Part shown: positions 29,632-37,457 of the stretch, in pieces
How positions within the stretch are numbered: the stretch's first letter is position 1
How the letters are laid out: every line of letters starts with the position of its first letter
DNA from: Methylobacterium crusticola
GTDB taxonomy: Bacteria; Pseudomonadota; Alphaproteobacteria; Rhizobiales; Beijerinckiaceae
Length of the DNA stretch: 37,457 nucleotides
Assembly: GCF_003574465.1 (NCBI RefSeq)
Contig: NZ_QOWC01000067.1
Location: 1 to 37,457 of the forward strand
Direction of reading: 5' to 3'
Position numbers and translations under genes: made by a program
The notes under the pieces: model-generated
The model's database searches: none
What the model was told of the DNA's origin: nothing
The model's input: the letters and a program-made list of their open reading frames with translations, nothing else

Positions 29632-32451
29632 TCACCCTGACCCTTGCGCCCGCGCCGCCTTCAGCCGGTAGAGCGCGTCGAGCGCGTCCCGGGGGCTCAG
29701 GGCGTCGGGATCGAGCCCGTCGAGCAGCGCCGCGACGGGGTCGGGGCGCGGGGCCGGCGCAGGCGGCGGCTCCGGCGGCGCGGCGGCGAAGAGGGGCAGC
29801 TCGGCCGCGGGCGCGCGGCGGCCGCGGCCGCCATCACCGCGCTCGAGCTCGGCGAGCAGGCCCTTGGCGCGGGCGATCACGGAGGACGGCAGGCCCGCGA
29901 GGCGCGCGACCTGGAGGCCGTAGGAGCGGTCGGCGGCGCCCGGCACCACCTCGTGCAGGAACACCACGTCGCCCTTCCACTCCGTGACCTTCAGGGTCGC
30001 GTTCGAGAGCCGGTCGAGGCGGCGGGCGAGGCCCGTCAGCTCGTGGAAGTGGGTCGCGAACAGCGCCCGGCAGCCGTTCACCCCGTGCAGGTGCTCGAGG
30101 CAGGCCCAGGCGATCGAGAGGCCGTCGAAGGTGGCGGTGCCCCGCCCGATCTCGTCGAGCACCACGAGCGAGCGGCGCGTGGCCTGGTTCAGGATCGCGG
30201 CGGTCTCCACCATCTCGACCATGAAGGTCGAGTGGCCCCGCGCCAGGTCGTCAGCGGCCCCGACGCGGGAGAACAAGCGGTCGACGAGGCCGAGATGGGC
30301 CGAGGCCGCCGGCACGAAGGCCCCCATCTGGGCGAGCACCGCGATGAGGGCGTTCTGGCGCAGGAAGGTCGACTTGCCCCCCATGTTGGGCCCGGTGACG
30401 AGCAGGATCTGCCCGGCCGGGTCCTGCCCCGCCGGGTCTTGGCCGGGGCGGGGCTGGGTCCCCGACAGGTCGCAGGCGTTGGCGATGAAGGCCTCGCCGG
30501 CCCGGGTGAGGGCCGCCTCCACCACGGGGTGGCGGCCGCCCTCGATCCGGAAGGCGAGGCCGTCGTCGATCACCGGCCGGGTCCAGTTCAGCTCCACGGC
30601 GAGCGCGGCGTGGGAGGCCGCGACGTCGAGGGCCGCGAGGGCGCTCGCCGCGGCCGCGATGCCCTCGGCCTGCGCCATCACGGCCCGCGCCAGCTCCGCG
30701 AACGCCGCGAGCTCGAGGGCGAGCCCGCGCTCGGCCGCGCCGGCGATGCGGGTCTCGAGCTCGCCCAGCTCCACGCTGGTGAAGCGCATCGCGTCCACCA
30801 TCGTCTGGCGGTGGACGAAGGTGGCCCGCCAGGGGTCCTTCAGCAGGGTCTCGCCGAAGGCCTGCGGCACCTCGATGTAGTAGCCCAGGACGTTGTTGTG
30901 CTTGATGCGCAGCGTCCGGCACCCGGTGTCCTGGGCGTAGCGGGCCTGGAGGCCGGCGACGAAGCGGCGCGAATCGCTCTGGAGCGCCCGCGCCTCGTCG
31001 AGCTCGGCCCGGTAGCCCTCCCGCAGGAAGCCGCCGTCCCGCTTCAGCAGCGGCAGCTCGTCGGCGAGCGCCGCGCCCAGGGTCTCGACGAGGTCGCCGC
31101 CGACGCCCGCGAGCAGCCGGGCGGCCTTGCCGATCTCGCCCGGCAGCGCCCCCGCCCCGGCGAGCGCCGTCGCGATGGCGCGGGCGGCGAGCAGGCCGTC
31201 GCGCAGGGCCGCGAGGTCCCGCGGGCCGGCGCGCTCGAGCCCGATCCGCGACAGGGCCCGCGCCATGTCGGGGGCGCGGGCGAGCTCCCCCCGCAGCTCG
31301 GCCCGCAGCGCGCCCTCGCCGACCAGGAACGCCACCGCGTCGTGCCGGCGGCGGATCAGCGCGAGGTCGGTCGAGGGCCCGGCGAGGCGCTCGGCGAGGA
31401 GGCGCGCGCCGGCGCCCCCGACGGTCCGGTCGATGGCGGCAAGCAGGCTGCCCGCCCGCTCGCCCGCGAGGGTGCGCGTCAGTTCCAGGTTCTGGCGCGT
31501 CGCCGCGTCGATCATCAGGCTCACGCCCGCGGCCTGGCGCACGGGCGGGCTCAGCGTCACCCTGGCGCCGAGCTGGGTGCGGGCGATGTAGTGCAGCACC
31601 GCCCCCGCCGCCGCGACCTCGACACGGGTGAAGGCCCCGAAGCCGTCCAGGGTGGCGACGCCGAACTGCTCCTTCAACGCCCGCTCGGCCGAGGCCGGAT
31701 CGAGGTCGCCCCGCCCCATCGGCGTCACGGCGGCCGCGGTGTCGCGCCACAGCCGCGCGAGCCCGGGATCCTGGTGGATCGCCTCCGCCATCACGATCTC
31801 CCGCGGCTCGAGGCGGGCGATCTCGGCGGAGAGCCCGGCGGCCTCGACCTCGCCGAGGGAGAAGCGCCCGGTCGAGATGTCGACGGCGGCGAGGCCGTAG
31901 GCCCAGGCGGACTCGGAGGCGCGGCGCCGGGCGAGCGCCAGGAGGAGGTTCGCCCGGCCCGGGTCGAGGAGCCGCTCCTCCGTGATGGTGCCCGGGGTGA
32001 CGAGGCGCACCACGGCGCGCCGGACCACGGACTTCCCGCCCCGCCGGCGCGCCTCCGCGGGGTCCTCGGTCTGCTCGCAGACCGCCACGCGGTGCCCGAG
32101 CCCGATGAGGCGCTGGAGGTAGTCGTCGGCCCGGTCCACCGGCACGCCGCACATCGGGATGTCGGCGCCGGCGTGCTTGCCGCGCTTCGTGAGGACGATC
32201 CCGAGCGCCCGCGAGGCGACCTCTGCATCCTCGAAGAACAGCTCGTAGAAATCCCCCATGCGGTAGAACAGCAGGGAGCCCGGATTGGCGGCCTTGATCT
32301 CGACGTACTGCGCCATCATCGGCGAGACGCGGGCCTCGTCCTCGGACGCCGGGCGTCGGCCGCGCCCGGAGGCCGGCGCCTCCGCCACGGGCTCGGCCGT
32401 CTCGCAGCCCTCGTCGCGCAGGCGCCGGCCGGTATCGCTGTCCATCGTCAT
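29632..32451 (-). CDS. mutS: DNA mismatch repair protein MutS
   Basis: 939 residues, the mismatch-recognition ATPase of post-replicative repair. The mismatch-binding motif F68-Y69-E70 in LLFYRMGDFYELFFEDA lies in domain I. The connector, lever and clamp regions follow (TGCRTLRIKHNNVLGYYIEV). Walker A is GPNMGGKST (687-695), then GAADDLARGHSTFMVEM, Walker B LVVLDEIGRGTATFDG and ATHFHELTGLA. The C-terminal tail is Pro/Ala-rich and ends with the tetramerisation-type segment DALSPRDALDALYRLKA. A PAGQD pentapeptide duplication sits just before Walker A. The start is MTMDS at 32451 or 32445; neither has a strong ribosome site. Confidence 0.97.
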   Translation of the reverse strand: MTMDSDTGRRLRDEGCETAEPVAEAPASGRGRRPASEDEARVSPMMAQYVEIKAANPGSLLFYRMGDFYELFFEDAEVASRALGIVLTKRGKHAGADIPMCGVPVDRADDYLQRLIGLGHRVAVCEQTEDPAEARRRGGKSVVRRAVVRLVTPGTITEERLLDPGRANLLLALARRRASESAWAYGLAAVDISTGRFSLGEVEAAGLSAEIARLEPREIVMAEAIHQDPGLARLWRDTAAAVTPMGRGDLDPASAERALKEQFGVATLDGFGAFTRVEVAAAGAVLHYIARTQLGARVTLSPPVRQAAGVSLMIDAATRQNLELTRTLAGERAGSLLAAIDRTVGGAGARLLAERLAGPSTDLALIRRRHDAVAFLVGEGALRAELRGELARAPDMARALSRIGLERAGPRDLAALRDGLLAARAIATALAGAGALPGEIGKAARLLAGVGGDLVETLGAALADELPLLKRDGGFLREGYRAELDEARALQSDSRRFVAGLQARYAQDTGCRTLRIKHNNVLGYYIEVPQAFGETLLKDPWRATFVHRQTMVDAMRFTSVELGELETRIAGAAERGLALELAAFAELARAVMAQAEGIAAAASALAALDVAASHAALAVELNWTRPVIDDGLAFRIEGGRHPVVEAALTRAGEAFIANACDLSGTQPRPGQDPAGQDPAGQILLVTGPNMGGKSTFLRQNALIAVLAQMGAFVPAASAHLGLVDRLFSRVGAADDLARGHSTFMVEMVETAAILNQATRRSLVVLDEIGRGTATFDGLSIAWACLEHLHGVNGCRALFATHFHELTGLARRLDRLSNATLKVTEWKGDVVFLHEVVPGAADRSYGLQVARLAGLPSSVIARAKGLLAELERGDGGRGRRAPAAELPLFAAAPPEPPPAPAPRPDPVAALLDGLDPDALSPRDALDALYRLKAARAQGSG

Positions 32452-32654
32452 GGGGGCCGAGACTACCAGAGAGGCGCGGCGGCGTTCCAGGGCGCCGGCC
32501 GAATCCGCCGGTGAATGATGGGGATCGCGGTGCCTGCCCGAAATGGCGGCAGCCTGGTCGATTGCGTCGCAGGGCGGCTTGAGCCGGCGGGCCCCTGGCC
32601 CTAAGGGACTTGTCCCCCGGTCAGCCCCCGTCCCCCGTCGAAGAAGAGCCCGGC

Positions 32655-34927
<2,273 letters not shown>

Positions 34928-34946
<19 letters not shown>

Positions 34947-35506
34947 ACCGGGGCCTGGGGGGCGTCGCGCGCGAGCTCCTCGGGCACCAGGGTGGCGGCC
35001 CGCTGGCGGGCGATCAGCGCCGCGAGGCCGACCGGGCGATCGTCCCAGGCGTCGACGCCGACGTCGCAGGAGCGGCAGGTGTCGGGCAGCGTGCCGTGGG
35101 TGTGCCCGTAGAGGTGGCGCGTCCCCCGCCAGAGGCCGGGCCAGGCCCGGTGGGCGTAGTGGGCGAGGAACAGGCGGTGCTCGGCCTCCCCGTCGCGCAC
35201 GGTGAGGCGGGCGCTCTCGACGGGGTCCGCCGCCCACGGGAGGGCGACGACCCGGTTGGTGTCGTGGTTGCCCCGCACCAGGCGCTTGATGCCGTGCAGG
35301 CGCCCGAAGACCTCGGCGCAGTAGGCCCGGTCGGCGTGAGCCGCGAAGTCGCCGAGGTGCCAGACCTCGTCCCCGGGGCCGACGACGGCGTTCCAGCGCG
35401 CGATCAGGGCCTCGTCGTGCTCCGCCAGGCAGGCGAAGCGGCGCCCGCGCTGGCGCAGGATGTGGGCGTCGCCGAAATGCGTGTCGGCGGTGAAGTAGAC
35501 GGTCAT
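34928..35506 (-). CDS. Metallophosphoesterase (calcineurin-like)
   Basis: 192 residues. All metal-binding motifs are visible: FTADTHFGD (D8, H10), WHLGDFA (52-53), VRGNHDTN (79-82), LFLAHYAHRAW and LYGHTHG. It resembles the small bacterial phosphoesterases annotated as metallophosphatases, probably cleaving a phosphodiester or phosphomonoester in the cytoplasm; the substrate is unknown. ATG 35506 starts MTVYFTADTHFG, as usual for the family. The stop is inside the 3' end of maeB on the other strand. Confidence 0.9.
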
Positions 35507-35604
35507 GCTGGCCCGCGGTCCCGGCGTGCGCTCCCGCTGCCAGATGGGCCCGCGGGGCGCGCCGGACGCTGGAGCGGATCGCCGCGGCCCGCAGGAAGTC
35601 GAGA

Positions 35605-35644
35605 GCCCCGCGGGGCGTCCGGGAGCCTCGCGGGGCGTCCGGGA
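35605..35644. repeat. 20-bp tandem repeat, two copies
   Basis: Units 35605-35624 and 35625-35644 differ at a single base (35608 c, 35628 t). They lie in the 194-bp spacer between the phosphoesterase and the Met/His-rich secreted protein and are followed by a run of c and g. No role is evident. Confidence 0.7.
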
Positions 35645-35700
35645 CCCCCCCGGGGCGGCAGGCGCCTTGCGGCGCGCGCGGCGCCCCGCGGGCCGCCGTC

Positions 35701-35991
35701 TCAGTAGGCCGGGCCGCCCGAGGTGTTGCCCTTCTGCTGCTGGTAGCCGGGGCGCGACGGGTTGCGGGAGTTCGGGTCGCTCCGCATCATCCGGCGGTGC
35801 ACGCCGCGGTGGCGCATCATGCGCTGGTGCCGCATCATCCGGTGGCGGCCCTGCATGGCGGCCCGCTCGACGGTCGAGCCGTCCGTCGCCACGGCCGAGG
35901 GGCCGGTCACGGCCGCGGAGGCGGGCGCTGCGGCAAACCCGAGGCAGCCCAGCATCACGGTCGCCGCGAGGGTCAGGGTCAGCGTCTTCAT
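35701..35991 (-). CDS. Small secreted Met/His/Arg-rich protein
   Basis: 96 residues. A clear signal peptide (MKTLTLTLAATVMLGCLGFA, cleaved near ASA at 24-26) precedes a short mature protein. Residues 48-70 carry three RMMR motifs (51-54, 57-60, 67-70) interspersed with His 50, 55, 61 and 65. The C-terminus is polar (RPGYQQQKGNTSGGPAY). Met/His clusters of this sort are typical of copper- or silver-binding peptides, but the Arg content would also suit nucleic acid or anionic polymer binding. ATG 35991 is preceded by gggag. No family recognised. Confidence 0.75.
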   Translation of the reverse strand: MKTLTLTLAATVMLGCLGFAAAPASAAVTGPSAVATDGSTVERAAMQGRHRMMRHQRMMRHRGVHRRMMRSDPNSRNPSRPGYQQQKGNTSGGPAY

Positions 35992-36131
35992 CTCGATCGT
36001 ACTCCCAGGCGGCGGCCGGGCCGGCCGACCTCTCGCCGACAATCTTTCGGGGGGCGAAGCGTTCCGTTGCGGAAGAGCGGATTCTTCCTGGATGATCAGC
36101 GGCCTCCCGGACGTGCTGCCCGGCCGGCGAG

Positions 36132-36151
36132 GCGGGCTTGCGCGGGCTTGC
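36132..36151. repeat. 10-bp tandem repeat before hrpB
   Basis: gcgggcttgc occurs twice in tandem (36132-36141, 36142-36151), followed by a degenerate third gcgggcgggc. It ends about 30 bp before the hrpB start and is not associated with a visible function. Confidence 0.6.
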
Positions 36152-36183
36152 GCGGGCGGGCGCGGTCGGCCATCTCACCGGCG

Positions 36184-37457
36184 ATGCCCTCCCGTCCTCC
36201 CCTCCCGGCCGACGCCGCCCCGTCCCTGCCGATCGAGGCGGTCCTGGGCGAGCTCGCGGCCGCGCTCGCGCGCGGTCCGAACGCCGTGCTGGTGGCCCCG
36301 CCCGGGGCCGGCAAGACCACCCGGGTCCCCCTGGCGCTCCTCGCCGCCCCGTGGCGGGGGGACGGGCGGATCATCCTCCTCGAGCCCCGTCGCCTCGCCG
36401 CCCGGGCGGCGGCCGAGCGGATGGCCGCGACCCTGGGCGAGGCCGTCGGCGACACGGTCGGCCTCAGGGTCCGGCTCGGCTCGAAGGTCTCGGGGCGCAC
36501 CCGCATCGAGGTCGTGACGGAGGGCGTCTTCGCCCGCATGATCCTGGACGACCCGGAATTGTCCGGGATCGCCGCGGTGCTGTTCGACGAGTTCCACGAG
36601 CGCTCCCTCGACGCCGACCTCGGGCTCGCCCTCGCCCTCGACGCGCAGGGGGGGCTGCGGGAGGACCTGCGGCTCCTCGCGATGTCGGCGACCCTGGACG
36701 GGGCGCGGGTGGCGTCCCTGATGGGGAACGCCCCGGTGATCGCCTCCGAGGGCCGCGCGCACCCCGTCGAGACGCGCTACGTCGAGCGCGATCCCCACGG
36801 CCGGATCGAGGACGCGGTCGCGGACGCGGTGATGCGGGCGCTGAGGGCCGAGCCCGGCTCGGTCCTGGCCTTCCTGCCGGGCCAGGGCGAGATCCGCCGC
36901 ACCGAGGAGCGCCTGCGCGCGCGCCTCGAGGCCGTGCCGGACGTCGACGTCGCGCCGCTCTACGGCGCCCTCGACCGGGCCGCGCAGGACCGGGCGGTGC
37001 GGCCGAGCCCGGCTGGCCGGCGCAAGGTCGTGCTGGCCTCGGCCATCGCCGAGACCTCGCTCACCATCGAGGGCGTCCGGGTCGTGGTCGATTCCGGTCT
37101 CGCGCGGGTGCCGGTCTACGAGCCCGACCTCGGGCTGACGCGCCTCGTCACGCAGCGCGCCTCCCGGGCCTCCGTCGACCAGCGCCGCGGCCGGGCCGGG
37201 CGCACGCAGGCCGGCATCTGCTACCGGCTCTGGGCCGAGGCCGCGACCGGGGCGCTCGAGCCCTTCACGCGGCCCGAGATCCTCTCGGCCGACCTCGCCG
37301 GGCTGGTGCTCGACTGCGCCGCCTGGGGCGTGACCGACCCGACCGCCCTGCCGTTCCTCGACCCGCCCCCGGCGCCCGCCCTCGCGGAGGCGAAGGCGCT
37401 GCTCGGCGGCCTCGCGGCCCTCGACCCCGGCGGGCGCCTGACCGCGGCCGGCCGGGC
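36184..37457 (+). CDS. hrpB: ATP-dependent helicase HrpB (5' part, runs off the window)
   Basis: 424 residues are visible of a protein usually near 820. DEAH-type helicase motifs in order: I PPGAGKTTRVP (Walker A, 41-46), Ia LEPRRLAARAAAERMA, II LFDEFHERSLDADLG (DEFH at 135-138, the HrpB variant of DEAH), III AMSATLD, IV/V VVLASAIAETSLTIEGVRVVVDSG, and VI DQRRGRAGRTQAG. The HrpB-specific C-terminal part is cut by the window end at 37457. HrpB's cellular role is not well defined, probably RNA-related. ATG 36184 begins MPSRPPLPAD, close to the usual N-terminus; a weak -35/-10 (TTGCGG, GATGAT) lies at 36067-36096. Confidence 0.93.
   Translation, partial: MPSRPPLPADAAPSLPIEAVLGELAAALARGPNAVLVAPPGAGKTTRVPLALLAAPWRGDGRIILLEPRRLAARAAAERMAATLGEAVGDTVGLRVRLGSKVSGRTRIEVVTEGVFARMILDDPELSGIAAVLFDEFHERSLDADLGLALALDAQGGLREDLRLLAMSATLDGARVASLMGNAPVIASEGRAHPVETRYVERDPHGRIEDAVADAVMRALRAEPGSVLAFLPGQGEIRRTEERLRARLEAVPDVDVAPLYGALDRAAQDRAVRPSPAGRRKVVLASAIAETSLTIEGVRVVVDSGLARVPVYEPDLGLTRLVTQRASRASVDQRRGRAGRTQAGICYRLWAEAATGALEPFTRPEILSADLAGLVLDCAAWGVTDPTALPFLDPPPAPALAEAKALLGGLAALDPGGRLTAAGR

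Overview
The window is very GC-rich chromosomal DNA of an alphaproteobacterium. A Methylobacteriaceae-like rhizobiale is the best guess. Support comes from near-total G/C at third codon positions, the rplY-pth-ychF cluster, a Caulobacter-type tad/cpa pilus locus, CtrA-like TTAA-N7-TTAA boxes, a HisKA_2-type LOV kinase, and an oxalyl-CoA-synthetase-like ligase. No rRNA, tRNA, CRISPR array or insertion sequence was seen.

Layout. (1) Positions 1-4000: the tail of an undefined gene, a strong bidirectional terminator, then a leftward cluster: tandem MaoC-type hydratase, ketopantoate-reductase-family enzyme, and AAE3/Pcs60-like acyl-CoA ligase. (2) 4068-7398: a leftward housekeeping run of rplY, pth, ychF and nfi. 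(3) 7698-20525: the tad locus, preceded by a retropepsin-like aspartic protease. It has leftward tadG/tadE pseudopilins, a stand-alone secretin N-domain protein, and a rightward run flp-cpaA-cpaB-cpaC-cpaD-cpaE-cpaF-tadB-tadC. Leftward tadD (TPR lipoprotein) closes it. This is essentially a full Flp pilus machine: pilin, prepilin peptidase, secretin with accessory proteins, localisation ATPase, motor ATPase, two platform proteins, pilotin-like TPR protein and two pseudopilins. (4) 20749-25462: a small unknown protein, M17 aminopeptidase, EcsC-family protein, YciA-like thioesterase and AmpG-like transporter. (5) 25751-27399: a LOV (blue-light) histidine kinase overlapping by 4 bp a single-domain response regulator. 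(6) 27400-29565: an AT-richer accessory patch with a cytoplasmic-type subtilase and an 80-residue protein resembling a free subtilisin propeptide (I9-like inhibitor). (7) 29632-37457: mutS, maeB, a metallophosphoesterase, a secreted Met/His/Arg-rich peptide and the 5' part of hrpB.

The most unusual items are five. The subtilase and its putative free inhibitor have an isolated AT-rich promoter with an operator-like palindrome. The LOV kinase keeps the photoactive Cys but has Leu at the conserved flavin-proximal Gln position. Degenerate CtrA-type boxes lie in front of flp, cpaB and tadD. A tandem MaoC gene carries a 53-bp block duplicated at 52/53 identity. A terminator has a left arm present in three copies. 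All functional calls come from reading motifs in translated sequence; no database search was run.
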